A DNA stretch of 64,000 nt from Paenibacillus humicola (GCF_028826105.1 NZ_JAQGPL010000001.1:1886501-1950500); one strand, 5' to 3'; shown: positions 26,635 through 35,383, counted from the first letter of the stretch. Notes: generated from the letters alone by a model not told the origin. Numbers and translations are program-made.

Positions 26635-27668
26635 ATCGCTGGCTGGCCTGCGAGCTCCACACGCATACCGTCCACAGCGACGGCCGGCAGACGCTGAACG
26701 AGCTGGCGCAAGGCGCCAAAGCGCTCGGCTTCGACTGCATCGCGCTGACCGACCATAACACAATGAGCGGTCTGTCGGAACGGGAAGCCGTGGAAGCGGA
26801 AACGGGGATCGCGATCATACCCGGTATGGAATGGACGACCTTTTACGGGCATATGGTCACGATCGGCTTAACGGAGTATGCGGATTGGCGGAAAGCGGAG
26901 CGGACGAACCTGCTTGACGGCATCGCGGACGTGCACCGCTGCGGCGGCCTTGCCGGCATGGCCCATCCGTTCCGCATCGGCAGCCCGATCTGCACCGGAT
27001 GCCGCTGGGAATACGAAATCGCCGATTGGCGGGCGATCGATTATATCGAGGTGTGGTCCGGCACGTTTCCGCAGCCGAAAACGGACAACGCAAGGGCATT
27101 CGCGCTTTGGACGGAACGGCTGGATGCCGGCTGCCGGATCGCGGCTGTCTCGGGCCGGGACTGGCATGCACAGACGCCGGTGGAGGAGCCGATCGCCGTC
27201 ACCTATTTGGAAGCGGTCGATGAGGCCGGCCGCGCCGTTCCGGACAATACGGCCGGTCAAGCGGTGAAAGCGCTGAAGGCCGGCAGAGCGTCCGTAACGA
27301 TCGGGCCGCTCCTCACGCTGGCAGCGGAAGCCGCCGGAATCCGTTTCGGGCTGGGAAGCGTCGTTCCTGCCGCTTTCCGCCGGGATGGGCTGCAATTGCG
27401 CATCGGCGCCGATTTTAAAGTCCGCCCGGGAAAATGGGAGCTGCCGCCGCAAACGTATACGCTGCGCTTAACCGGTAATGCGGGGGTCGTCGGAGAATGG
27501 GCCGTCGACGGAAGCGGCGGTCAAGCCGTCGTCACCTGCGATATCGGCGGGGGTGCCTCCGCGCCCGGCTGGATAAGAGCCGAGCTGTGGGGCGTCGTCC
27601 GCGGCATCCGGACGATGATCGCTTTCACGAACGCGATTTACATGGAAGGACGGAGTGAAGAGCTATGA
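26631..27668 (+). CDS. PHP-domain metallohydrolase, CehA/McbA-like
   Basis: A 345-residue protein. The PHP metal-binding motifs are in order: CELHTHTVHSDG (residues 8-19), ALTDHNT (about 39), GMEWTTFYGH (about 65), GLAGMAHPF (about 107) and SGRDWH (about 172). The C-terminal 100 residues form a beta-rich domain. Such enzymes hydrolyse phosphodiesters or phosphoesters using a trinuclear metal site. It is cytosolic. It overlaps its upstream partner and the downstream phosphodiesterase gene by 4 bp each, pointing to a shared pathway on glycerophosphodiester-like substrates. Confidence 0.85.
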   Translation: MNRWLACELHTHTVHSDGRQTLNELAQGAKALGFDCIALTDHNTMSGLSEREAVEAETGIAIIPGMEWTTFYGHMVTIGLTEYADWRKAERTNLLDGIADVHRCGGLAGMAHPFRIGSPICTGCRWEYEIADWRAIDYIEVWSGTFPQPKTDNARAFALWTERLDAGCRIAAVSGRDWHAQTPVEEPIAVTYLEAVDEAGRAVPDNTAGQAVKALKAGRASVTIGPLLTLAAEAAGIRFGLGSVVPAAFRRDGLQLRIGADFKVRPGKWELPPQTYTLRLTGNAGVVGEWAVDGSGGQAVVTCDIGGGASAPGWIRAELWGVVRGIRTMIAFTNAIYMEGRSEEL

Positions 27669-28429
27669 AAAGGTTTCCGCTAGTTACCGCGCACAGCGGC
27701 TGTATGAATGAACCGATCAATTCGCTGGAAGCGCTCGAAGCGGGCCTGAATGCCGGCGCCGATATCGTCGAGGACGACATCCGGGCGACCCGTGACGGGA
27801 TGCTGGTGCTCTCGCATGACGACGAGCTGCATGCCGCGGACGGCAGCGTCCGCTCGATCGCCGCCGCGAACTACGAGACGCTGCGTGCGCTTGAACTAAA
27901 CGGCGCCGTGCCCGGGAAGACGCGGCGGCTCGCCGACCTGGCATCCGCGCTTACGCTGGTGAAATCATCCGGCAAAACGATGAATCTCGACGTCAAGTCG
28001 GATGATGCCCTGGAGCCGATGGCCGCGCTGATCCGGCGCAACGACTTGACGGACAGCGTGTTTTTGTCCGGCTGCGAGTCGGCAAGAGCGCAGCTCGCGC
28101 AGCGGATTTTTCCCGAAGCGCCGAAGCTGCTGAACGCGAATGCCCGGCTGTTTCTGGACAGCCCGGTTTATGCCGACGCCGTCCGCCAGACGATCGAGGA
28201 AGCGCTCGCCGCCTCCTGCTTCGGGATCAATATCGCTTACCGCCTGATCCGGCCGGAGCTGCTGGAGGCCGCCGCCGCGGCGGAGCTGCCCGTCTTTGCC
28301 TGGACGATCGACGATGAAGCGCAGATGAAGGAAGCGCTCGGCATGAACCTCCGGTCGATCACGACCCGCAACGTCGAAGCGCTTCTCCGGCTAAAAGCGG
28401 CCCATGTCCGGGATGGAAGCGCGGGATGA
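27665..28429 (+). CDS. Glycerophosphodiester phosphodiesterase family protein
   Basis: A 254-residue GDPD TIM barrel: AHSGCMNEPINS at the N-terminus, IVEDDIRATRDGMLVLSHDDEL with the metal-binding E-x-D and the second catalytic His, a central NLDVKSDD, and C-terminal VFAWTIDDEAQM. It should release glycerol 3-phosphate and an alcohol from glycerophosphodiesters. The usual HRG of the first motif is HSG (Ser11 in place of the phosphate-contacting Arg), a subfamily trait that may change substrate. There is no signal peptide, so it acts on imported substrate. It overlaps both neighbours by 4 bp (ATGA). Confidence 0.83.
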   Translation: MKRFPLVTAHSGCMNEPINSLEALEAGLNAGADIVEDDIRATRDGMLVLSHDDELHAADGSVRSIAAANYETLRALELNGAVPGKTRRLADLASALTLVKSSGKTMNLDVKSDDALEPMAALIRRNDLTDSVFLSGCESARAQLAQRIFPEAPKLLNANARLFLDSPVYADAVRQTIEEALAASCFGINIAYRLIRPELLEAAAAAELPVFAWTIDDEAQMKEALGMNLRSITTRNVEALLRLKAAHVRDGSAG

Positions 28430-29451
28430 GCCATACGATCAAACAGATCGCCGATCTTGCGGGCGTTTCCAAATCGACGGTGTCCCGCATCATTTCCGGC
28501 AACGGCTACGCAAGTCCGGAAGCGCGCGAGCGCGTGGAGAGAGTCATCGCCGAGCTGCAGTATAAGCCGAACGCCGTGGCGCGCGCGATGGTTTCCCAGC
28601 GGACGAACAACATCGGCGTCATCATTTACCGGCAGCATCATCCGATCGCGTCGCATCCGCTCTACGGCAAAATACTCGATGCGGTGATTCTGGCCGCCGA
28701 AGCGCTCGGCTACTCCGTATTCGTCACGACGGACCAGGAGATGTCGCTGCGCCGGGCCGATTTTTTGCTCGAGAAACGGGTGGACGGCCTCATTCTGATC
28801 AGCAGGCTGCGGCAAAACGTCATCGACTACGTGAAACGGTTCGGCGTTCCCTATTTGATGGTGAACGGTACGACGGATGACGCGGACGTGCTGCAAATCG
28901 TCAGCCGCGACGAAGAGGGCGGCGGGCAGGCGGCGGCTTATCTGCACCGCCTCGGCCACCGGAACATCGCCGTGATCGCCGGACCGCAGGAGCACCGCAG
29001 TCACAATCTCCGGCTGAAAGGCTTTTGCGAGCGTCTGGCGCGCAGCGGCTGCAGGCCGGATGAAAGCGCCGTCCTGTATTCGTCCCAATCGACCTTCGAG
29101 GAGGGCCGCCGGCTCATGTCCGAGCACGGGGAGCGGCTGCGGGCGATGGGCTGCACCGCCTTGTTCGCGACGAACGACATGCTGGCGCTCGGCGCCATGA
29201 AATGGCTGCTGGAGCATGGCGTGTCCGTTCCGCGGGAGCTCTCGGTCATGGGCTTCGACGATATCGACCTGTCCGCCATGTATGCGCCTTCATTGACGAC
29301 GATCAGCGTCGATAAAGCCGGCATGGGACGGGAGGCGGTAAGGCTGCTGGACCGGCTGATCCGGCAGGAGGCAGCGCCCGCGGAGGGGGTGGAGCTCGCG
29401 ACCGGGCTGATCGAGCGCGGATCGACCGCGCCGCCGGGTACGGGCTCATAG
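28426..29451 (+). CDS. LacI-family transcriptional regulator of the phosphodiester locus
   Basis: A 341-residue protein with an N-terminal LacI HTH (TIKQIADLAGVSKSTVSRIISGNGYASPEARERV), the hinge YKPNAVARAM and a periplasmic-binding-like effector domain (NNIGVIIYRQ, ATNDMLALGAMKWL, MGFDDIDLSAMYAPSLTTI). It is the last gene of the catabolic operon and overlaps the GDPD gene by 4 bp. The palindromes at 26134 and 29538 are its most likely operators, giving autoregulation plus control of the importer operon by a pathway intermediate. Confidence 0.9.
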   Translation: MSHTIKQIADLAGVSKSTVSRIISGNGYASPEARERVERVIAELQYKPNAVARAMVSQRTNNIGVIIYRQHHPIASHPLYGKILDAVILAAEALGYSVFVTTDQEMSLRRADFLLEKRVDGLILISRLRQNVIDYVKRFGVPYLMVNGTTDDADVLQIVSRDEEGGGQAAAYLHRLGHRNIAVIAGPQEHRSHNLRLKGFCERLARSGCRPDESAVLYSSQSTFEEGRRLMSEHGERLRAMGCTALFATNDMLALGAMKWLLEHGVSVPRELSVMGFDDIDLSAMYAPSLTTISVDKAGMGREAVRLLDRLIRQEAAPAEGVELATGLIERGSTAPPGTGS

Positions 29452-29537
29452 CCGTTCGCCGGATGTGCCTGCTCGTCTTCATCGTTTCTTATACCTGCCT
29501 TAACATCCACCGAATATAGCCTGGATATGCTGGGTAT

Positions 29538-29549
29538 GGGAACGGTCCC
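29538..29549. promoter_or_regulatory. Second LacI-type operator, in front of the ABC importer operon
   Basis: GGGAACGGTCCC matches the 26134 operator core GGGAACGTTCCC at 11 of 12 positions. The flank is also similar: both are preceded by ATATG(A/C)TGGGTA. It lies 50 bp before the permease start, in the 148-bp gap after the regulator gene. Confidence 0.65.
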
Positions 29550-29599
29550 CTGTCCGCACAGCCCGGCTTTATGGAAGAAAGGAGCGGAATGTTGCCCGA

Positions 29600-30421
29600 A
29601 TGTGGTACTTCAAAGCGCTTGGCCCGCGAAAAATCGTCGAATTTGTGCTGCTGATCGTCTTTATGCTGTTTTTTATGGGGCCGCTGATCAATTTGCTCGT
29701 GCTGGCGTTCAGCGGGCAGTGGACGTATCCGGATATTTTGCCGCATCAATGGTCGTTCAAATGGTGGAGCTTCGTGTTTCATCACGACGATATCGCCGGT
29801 TCGATCGGCCTGTCGTTTCTGATCGCGGCCATCGTCACGGCCCTTTCGGTCGTGCTGTGCATCCCGGCCGCTTACGCGTTTGCGCGGATCCGTTTTCCGC
29901 TGAGCCGTTTTTTTCTGTTTTCGTTTCTGTTGACGCACGCGTTTCCGAAAATGGGGCTGTACATTTCGATCGCCGTCCTGTTCTACAAGCTGGGCCTCAT
30001 GAACACGCTCGCGGGCGTCGTATTGATCCACATGATCAACGTGCTGATGTTCATGACCTGGATTCCGACAGCGGCATTCCGCAGCGTGCACGCCGCCCAG
30101 GAGGAATCGGCGCGCGACGTCGGGGCCCGTCCTTTCCGCGTGTTCCGCAGCATTACGCTGCCGATGGCCATGCCGGGCATCATCGTTGCGTCCGTGTTTA
30201 CGTTCCTGAATTCGCTCGACGAGGCGCAGGGCACTTTTTTGGTCGGCATTCCCGATTACAAGACGATGCCGATCGTCATGTATTCGATCATATCCGATTA
30301 TCCGAGCAGCGCCGGGGCGGTATTTTCGATTATTTTAACGGCTCCGACCGTCATCCTGCTGCTTGCCGCCCAGCGGTTCGTCAGCGCGGACGTGCTGTCG
30401 AGCGGATTCCAACTGAAATGA
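29600..30421 (+). CDS. ABC importer permease, PotC/PhnV-like
   Basis: A 273-residue integral membrane protein with about six helices and the EAA loop (EESARDVGARPFRVFRSITLPMAMPG) that contacts the ATPase. It resembles polyamine/phosphonate-type (PotC, PhnV) permeases. The ATG at 29600 keeps a natural N-terminus; the obvious AAAGGAG lies about 15 nt upstream, which is long, so initiation may be weak. It is the first gene of permease-ATPase-binding protein-permease. Confidence 0.87.
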   Translation: MWYFKALGPRKIVEFVLLIVFMLFFMGPLINLLVLAFSGQWTYPDILPHQWSFKWWSFVFHHDDIAGSIGLSFLIAAIVTALSVVLCIPAAYAFARIRFPLSRFFLFSFLLTHAFPKMGLYISIAVLFYKLGLMNTLAGVVLIHMINVLMFMTWIPTAAFRSVHAAQEESARDVGARPFRVFRSITLPMAMPGIIVASVFTFLNSLDEAQGTFLVGIPDYKTMPIVMYSIISDYPSSAGAVFSIILTAPTVILLLAAQRFVSADVLSSGFQLK

Positions 30422-30440
30422 CGAGGAAGGAGCCAGCAAG

Positions 30441-31469
30441 ATGACGATACAGTTGTCCATCCGCAATTTGACGAAACGGTATAAAACGGGCGAAGGCGTC
30501 GAAGCGATCTCGCTCGATGTGAGCAAAGGCGAGCTCGTAACGCTGCTCGGACCGTCGGGCTGCGGGAAAACGACCGTGCTGCGCACGATCGGCGGGTTTC
30601 TCGCTCCCGACGGCGGCGACATCCTGATCGAAGGCAGAAGCGTCGCTCATCTGCCGCCTGAACGCCGTCCGACTTCGATGGTATTTCAGGGCTATAATTT
30701 GTGGCCGCATATGTCCGTGTACGACAATCTGGCCTTCGGCCTCAAAATCCGCAAAACCGCCGGGGCAGAGATTCGCCGTGCGGTCGGCGAAGCGCTGGAG
30801 CTGGTGCGGCTTCCGGGCACGGAGAAGAAATTTCCCGCCGAGCTGTCCGGCGGACAGCAGCAGCGTATCGCCCTCGCGCGTTCGCTGCTGCTCCGGCCGT
30901 CCGTGCTGCTGCTCGACGAACCGTTCTCGGCGCTCGACGCCAAGCTGCGGCACGACATGCGCGAGGAGCTGCGGGACATCCAGGCGCAGACCGGCCTCAC
31001 GATGGTGTTCGTCACCCACGATCAGGAGGAGGCGCTGTCGCTTTCCGACCGGATCGTCGTCATGAACCACGGGCGCATCGAACAGGTCGCCGCGCCGCAG
31101 GAAATTTACGACGAGCCGAATTCGCTCTATGTCGCCCGGTTCATCGGGAAAACGAACGTGCTGGAGGGGGTGGTGAGCGGTGCGCAGCTGCGTATCGGCA
31201 GGTTCGAAATGCCGGTTCGCACGCCGCTCTCAGGGGAGGTCAGCGTCGTCGCGAGGCCGGAGGATGTCGTGCTGGGACCGGATGGGGCGGGCGAAGCACT
31301 GCCGGGAACCGTCAGGCAAATTATGGTGCTCGGCCATTACGCCGAGGTATCCGTGGAGGTCGAAGCGATCGGCCCCGTCAAAGCGTTTCGGCCGCGCGAC
31401 GCCGTGAAGGATCTGCGCGCCGGCCAGCGCGTGGACGTTTCGTTTGCCAAAGTATCGGTGTTTCAGTAA
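30441..31469 (+). CDS. ABC importer ATP-binding protein, PotA/PhnT-like
   Basis: A 342-residue ATPase: Walker A GPSGCGKTT, Q-loop VFQGYNLWPH, signature LSGGQQQR, Walker B VLLLDEPFSALD, H-loop VTHDQEEA, then a C-terminal TOBE domain (about 235-340; VVARPEDVVLGPDG). All catalytic residues are intact. It powers the importer with the permeases on either side. A GAGGAAGGAG-like ribosome site lies in the 19-nt gap after the permease gene. Confidence 0.92.
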   Translation: MTIQLSIRNLTKRYKTGEGVEAISLDVSKGELVTLLGPSGCGKTTVLRTIGGFLAPDGGDILIEGRSVAHLPPERRPTSMVFQGYNLWPHMSVYDNLAFGLKIRKTAGAEIRRAVGEALELVRLPGTEKKFPAELSGGQQQRIALARSLLLRPSVLLLDEPFSALDAKLRHDMREELRDIQAQTGLTMVFVTHDQEEALSLSDRIVVMNHGRIEQVAAPQEIYDEPNSLYVARFIGKTNVLEGVVSGAQLRIGRFEMPVRTPLSGEVSVVARPEDVVLGPDGAGEALPGTVRQIMVLGHYAEVSVEVEAIGPVKAFRPRDAVKDLRAGQRVDVSFAKVSVFQ

Positions 31470-31517
31470 AATCGCTGGTTACTCATAAAATCGACAGAAT
31501 CAAGGAGGATTTCAAGC

Positions 31518-32717
31518 ATGTTGCGATTGAAAAAGAGTTCCGCGCTTCTGTTCCTGCTTATGCTGTCACTCGTCGCGCTTTCGGCCTGCGGCGGCAAAAA
31601 CGGCTCGTCCGGCGGCAATACGGCGGCTTCGGGCGGCAGCGCCGGAGCCTCATCGTCTTCCTCGTCCGGCGGCGCGGCGGCAAAGCCGGTCGAGTTCGCT
31701 TTCTATTTCACCGGTTCGGAGAACGTGAAGGATTTGTGGGACACGCTGACGCCGATGTTCGAGGCGAAAAATCCCGATATTAAAGTCAAGCTCGTGTACA
31801 TCCCGTCCGGCACCGGCGCGCAGCCGACGTACGACCGCATCGCCGCCGCCAAGCAGGCGGGCAAAGGCTCCGGCGGCATCGATCTGTACGAGGACGGGCT
31901 GCCGACCGTCACGAAAGGCCAGAAGGACGACATGTGGGATACGCTGAGCACGAGCGCCATTCCGAATCTGGCGAACGTCGACGAGCAGACGATGAAGGAC
32001 GTCGGCTATTTGGCCGTGCCTTACCGTTCGTCCGCGGTCATCCTGGCTTATAACAGCGACAAAGTCAAGGACGCGCCGGGCACGCTTGACGAGCTGTACG
32101 ACTGGATCCGCAAGCATCCCGAACGTTTTGCCTACAACGATCCGTCCACCGGAGGAGCGGGAAGCTCGTTCGTCCAGTCGACCGTCTATAAATTTTTGCC
32201 GGAGGATGCGATCCACAGCAGCGACCCTGCGATCGAAAAGCAGTGGGATCAAGGCTTTGCGCTGCTGAAGGACCTGGGCAAATACGTGTACGGCAAAGGC
32301 ATTTATCCGAAGAAGAACCAGGGCACGCTCGACCTGCTCGCAAGCGGCGAAGTGGACATGATTCCGGCGTGGTCGGACATGGTGCTGCAGCAGCTGGAAG
32401 AAGGCACGCTGCCGAAATCGACGAAGCTGAAGCAGCTGTCGCCGGGCTTTAACGGCGGTCCGACGTATTTGATGGTGCCGAAGCTGTCCGACAAAAAAGA
32501 AGCGGTATACAAATTTCTCGATTTCGTCATGACGCCGGAGGCGCAGTCCATCATCGTGCAAAAAATGCACGGCTTCCCGGGCATCAAGCTGTCCAGCATG
32601 CCGCAGAGCATTCAGGATTCGTTCCAAGGCGTCTCGGACGGGTTCCGCACGTTCAACATCGGCGACCTCGGCACCGATATCAATAAACGCTGGCAAAGCG
32701 ACGTCGCGGCGCAATGA
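31518..32717 (+). CDS. ABC importer substrate-binding lipoprotein
   Basis: A 399-residue secreted lipoprotein: signal peptide MLRLKKSSALLFLLMLSLVALSAC with lipobox LSAC (Cys24), a Gly/Ser linker to about residue 55, then a two-lobed binding domain (WDTLTPMFEAKNPDIKVKLVYIPSG, YLAVPYRSSAVILAYNSDKV, MIPAWSDMVLQQLEEGTLPK). It belongs to the iron/phosphonate/polyamine type solute-binding cluster. Given the PHP and GDPD enzymes of the adjacent operon, glycerophosphodiesters or related phosphoesters are the likely ligand. It has an AAGGAGG ribosome site. Confidence 0.88.
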   Translation: MLRLKKSSALLFLLMLSLVALSACGGKNGSSGGNTAASGGSAGASSSSSSGGAAAKPVEFAFYFTGSENVKDLWDTLTPMFEAKNPDIKVKLVYIPSGTGAQPTYDRIAAAKQAGKGSGGIDLYEDGLPTVTKGQKDDMWDTLSTSAIPNLANVDEQTMKDVGYLAVPYRSSAVILAYNSDKVKDAPGTLDELYDWIRKHPERFAYNDPSTGGAGSSFVQSTVYKFLPEDAIHSSDPAIEKQWDQGFALLKDLGKYVYGKGIYPKKNQGTLDLLASGEVDMIPAWSDMVLQQLEEGTLPKSTKLKQLSPGFNGGPTYLMVPKLSDKKEAVYKFLDFVMTPEAQSIIVQKMHGFPGIKLSSMPQSIQDSFQGVSDGFRTFNIGDLGTDINKRWQSDVAAQ

Positions 32718-33556
32718 GGAAGGAAACGAAAACGGGGATGCTGGGTCTGGCGCTCGTCATCCCCTCTTTCCTGCTGCTGTTCGTCGTCGTCGTGATTCCG
32801 ATTATCGCCTCGTTCCGGGAAAGCCTGAAAAACGATTCGGGCGGCTACGATTTTTCCCGCTACCTGTTTCTGTTCACGGATCCGGGCATGCGGGCAAACC
32901 TGATCTTCACGCTGGAAATCACGTGCGTCTCGGTGCTCATTATCCTGCTCGTCAGCTACGCGCTGGCCGTCTACATGAGGTTCAGCAGCGGCGCGCTTGT
33001 CGTCTGGATCCGGAGAATGTACATGATCCCGATTTTCATCCCCGGGGTTATCGCCACATACGGGCTGATCAACCTGCTCGGCAATCACGGCTGGCTTTCG
33101 CGCCTGCTGCTTCCGCTTGGGGTGGAATCGCTGCCGCGCATCATTTTCGACGAAAAAGGGATCATCATCGCCAACTGCTGGTTCAATATTCCGTTTACAA
33201 CGATGCTGCTGAGCTCGGCGCTCGCCGGCATTCCGGCCTCGGTAATCGAAAGCGCGAAGGATGTCGGTGCCGGACGGCTGCAGCTGTTTTTCCGGTTCAT
33301 TCTGCCGCTGTCGTACAAAACGTTTCTCGTCGCCGTCACCTTCGTGTTTATGGGCGTCATCGGTTCGTTTACCGCGCCTTTCCTGCTCGGGCCGAATGCG
33401 CCGCAAATGCTGGGCGTCGCGATGGAGCAGGTGTTCGGCGTTTTCCAGGAGCGCGAGCAGGCGGCCGCCATCGCGTTTTTCACCTTCGCTCTCTGCTCTT
33501 TCATGGGGTATTTCTATATTCGCAGCATGGTCCGGGAGGAGACGGCGCGCCGGTAG
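32714..33556 (+). CDS. ABC importer permease, PotB/PhnU-like
   Basis: A 280-residue membrane protein with about six helices (LGLALVIPSFLLLFVVVVI at the N-terminus) and an EAA loop (ASVIESAKDVGAGRLQLFFRFILPLS). It is the second permease of the importer and overlaps the binding-protein stop by 4 bp (ATGA). No terminator was seen downstream. Confidence 0.87.
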   Translation: MRKETKTGMLGLALVIPSFLLLFVVVVIPIIASFRESLKNDSGGYDFSRYLFLFTDPGMRANLIFTLEITCVSVLIILLVSYALAVYMRFSSGALVVWIRRMYMIPIFIPGVIATYGLINLLGNHGWLSRLLLPLGVESLPRIIFDEKGIIIANCWFNIPFTTMLLSSALAGIPASVIESAKDVGAGRLQLFFRFILPLSYKTFLVAVTFVFMGVIGSFTAPFLLGPNAPQMLGVAMEQVFGVFQEREQAAAIAFFTFALCSFMGYFYIRSMVREETARR

Positions 33557-33693
33557 AAATTTTCAATCCGATTTTTGAAACGTATACCATCCTGGTACGA
33601 GGTCGTGTTAAACTGGAAAATGGGTAAAGCGGCCGCGGACGGCCTCATTCGATCCATTCGCATGGCCTAACCTTGATGGGAGGTTTTTCGAGA

Positions 33694-34143
33694 ATGAACA
33701 ATTGTTCAGTCATTACGAAACCCGCCATTAATCTGGTCGGACTGAGTTACTGCGGCCCTTTCTCGTCGTTCCCTGACGAAGCGATCCGGCTGCAGAGCGA
33801 GTTTCTGTCAAGGAAGCACGAATTCAACGGCGAGACGAAATCGGCCGCTGTCTACAGCCCGTATTTCGGCAACGAGGCGTTCGTGACGTATTGGGCCTGC
33901 TACGAGGTCGCCCATATGGACCGCGTTCCCGAAGGCATGGTGCAGTTTACGGTACCTGAGCGCCGGTACGCGATGGTCCCCTGCACGAACGAACGGATCG
34001 GCGAAGGCTATGAGCAGCTGAACGTCTGGATGCACGAGCAGAGACTGGCCAAGCGGGACAAGGCGGTATCGATCGAAATCTTTTATGTCGACGAGCACTT
34101 GGAGGAAATGCCGGTCGAGCTGCTTATCCCGATTGAAGACTGA
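33694..34143 (+). CDS. Stand-alone effector-binding (GyrI-like) domain protein
   Basis: A 149-residue protein in the AraC effector-binding/GyrI-like fold: the conserved opening KPAINLVGLSYCGPF, central YWACYEVAHMDRVPEGMVQFTVPERRYAMVPC and the C-terminal VSIEIFYVDEHLEEMPVELLIPI. Such domains bind hydrophobic small molecules, alone or fused to AraC/MerR regulators; here there is no DNA-binding part. I chose ATG 33694 (GGGAGGT 9 nt upstream) over 33673. Upstream at about 33586 a TACCA-TCC-TGGTA dyad could be a regulator site. Confidence 0.8.
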   Translation: MNNCSVITKPAINLVGLSYCGPFSSFPDEAIRLQSEFLSRKHEFNGETKSAAVYSPYFGNEAFVTYWACYEVAHMDRVPEGMVQFTVPERRYAMVPCTNERIGEGYEQLNVWMHEQRLAKRDKAVSIEIFYVDEHLEEMPVELLIPIED

Positions 34144-34144
34144 C

Positions 34145-34170
34145 AGAAGGCGCAAGCCTTCTTTTCTTTT
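34145..34170 (+). terminator. Rho-independent terminator after the effector-binding gene
   Basis: AGAAGGC (34145-34151), loop GCAA, GCCTTCT (34156-34162), continuing as TTTTCTTTT. It lies 2 nt after the stop codon. Confidence 0.85.
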
Positions 34171-34201
34171 ATCCGGGCAGCCGGCGGAAGGAGGCGGAAG
34201 T

Positions 34202-34936
34202 ATGCGCTTGGAAAAGATCAGGCTCGTCCTGTTCGATATTGACGACACACTGTACGATTTTCAGGCCAATTGGAACGACTCGGTGCGGCTGACCTTCGCT
34301 TCCCACGCGCTCACAAAAGCGTTGGAGCAGGAAGCCGTGCAGGAGGCGTTTCATCATTTCAGCGTGTTAAACTGGCAGAAGCTGGCGCGCGGCGAAGCGA
34401 CGTTCGGGCAGTACCGGTTTCTCCGGCTGAAGGATACGCTGGACCGGTTCGGCGTCCCGCTCGCCGACGAGCACGCCGAGGATTTCAACCGGCAGTTTAT
34501 TCAAGCGGGTTTGTCGCTGCTGCGCGAAGACGCAGCCGTCACGTCGCTGCTGCGCCGCCTGTCCGAAAAGTATACGATGGGCGTGATTACGAACGGAGCC
34601 GGGGACACCGTACGGGAAAAGCTTGCGCGGCTTGGACTCGGCGAATGCTTCCCGGAGCGCGCCCTGTTCGTATCCTCGGAAATCGGGGCGGCGAAGCCGG
34701 AGCGCGTCATTTTCGACCATGCGCTCGCGGCGCTCGGATTCGCGGCGGACGAGACGGTCTTCGTCGGCGACTCCTGGGAGGCCGATATAACTGGTGCTTG
34801 GAACGCGGGCCTGCATGCCGTTTGGCTGAATCCGAAGCGCCTCCCTTTGCCGAAGCCTTTTCCGAACTTGTATGCCGTGATCGAAAAGCTGACCGAACTG
34901 GAGACGCTGCTGCTGCCGGATGCCGGCATTACATAG
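34202..34936 (+). CDS. HAD-superfamily hydrolase, YjjG/YfnB-like
   Basis: A 244-residue protein with all four HAD motifs: I, VLFDIDDTLYDF (nucleophile Asp13 or so); II, VITNG; III, Lys in AAKPERVIF; and IV, VFVGDSWEADITGA. The cap is helical (subfamily IA), as in the pyrimidine nucleotidase YjjG. Likely a cytosolic phosphatase of nucleotides or small phosphoesters. The start is well supported by AAGGAGGCGG upstream. It lies 31 nt after the preceding terminator and may have its own promoter or depend on read-through. Confidence 0.87.
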   Translation: MRLEKIRLVLFDIDDTLYDFQANWNDSVRLTFASHALTKALEQEAVQEAFHHFSVLNWQKLARGEATFGQYRFLRLKDTLDRFGVPLADEHAEDFNRQFIQAGLSLLREDAAVTSLLRRLSEKYTMGVITNGAGDTVREKLARLGLGECFPERALFVSSEIGAAKPERVIFDHALAALGFAADETVFVGDSWEADITGAWNAGLHAVWLNPKRLPLPKPFPNLYAVIEKLTELETLLLPDAGIT

Positions 34937-34967
34937 GGGAAATGACCTAAAGGAGCGACAGCCTGCA

Positions 34968-35123
34968 ATCCGCAAGGGCGGTCGTCCGGCGTTCGGCGAC
35001 GGCAAAATCGGCATCGACGGCGGCTGCGCCGAAGGCCTGCAGTTGAACGCGCTGGCAATCAGCGCGGATGGCGGCTATCATACATACAGCGTTCCGGGAT
35101 TCCGGAAATCGCCGCATTTTTAA
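34968..35123 (+). pseudogene. Remnant of a metallophosphoesterase C-terminus
   Basis: A 51-codon open stretch reads GDGKIGIDGGCAEGLQLNALAI, continuing to YHTYSVPGFRK and a TAA. This resembles the last strands of calcineurin-like phosphatases of the PrpE/ApaH-like group (IGIDGGCA...QLNALVI). Nothing of the N-terminal metal-binding motifs (GDxHG, GDxxDRG, GNHE) is found before it, and no start is present, so it looks like a decayed gene end. The match is from memory of the family and should be treated as tentative. Confidence 0.5.
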
Positions 35124-35164
35124 CGTTCAAAAATAAATTAATAAAATCTTTACCGAAAATCCGA

Positions 35165-35193
35165 TTGACAACCATTTACATGCCGTGTTAACT
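35165..35193 (+). promoter_or_regulatory. Sigma-A promoter of the ABC exporter leader
   Basis: TTGACA (35165-35170), 17-bp spacer, TTAACT (35188-35193). The -35 is perfect. Transcription would begin near 35200, about 45 nt before the leader ORF. CTTACGAAG, the core word of the hairpin repeats elsewhere in the window, directly overlaps the -10. Confidence 0.8.
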
Positions 35194-35242
35194 TACGAAG
35201 TATCGAAATTCATTTTGGAAAAAGAAAGGGAGTAGGCGAGTC

Positions 35243-35347
35243 ATGTGGAATGTGAACGCGCATCATGTCATCGTGGTCATCGACGCGGCGGCATTCAATT
35301 TCATACGATTCGCGGCCTCCTTCGCTTGCCTGACTGAACCTGTCTGA
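35243..35347 (+). CDS. Leader peptide of the ABC exporter operon (34 codons)
   Basis: The ORF begins MWNVNAHHVIVVIDAAAF, continues NFIRFAASFACLTEPV and ends with TGA. It has AAGGGAG about 10 nt upstream and a strong promoter before it. It is followed by two intrinsic terminators and then the heterodimeric ABC exporter genes. B. subtilis bmrCD is controlled by ribosome-mediated attenuation through the bmrB leader ORF. The same layout (promoter, short ORF, terminator, exporter pair) suggests that stalling of ribosomes on this peptide by antibiotics opens the operon. The peptide itself is not one I recognise. Confidence 0.7.
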   Translation: MWNVNAHHVIVVIDAAAFNFIRFAASFACLTEPV

Positions 35348-35383
35348 ACCCGGACGGATTTTAGCGGTTTTCGGCGTCCACCT

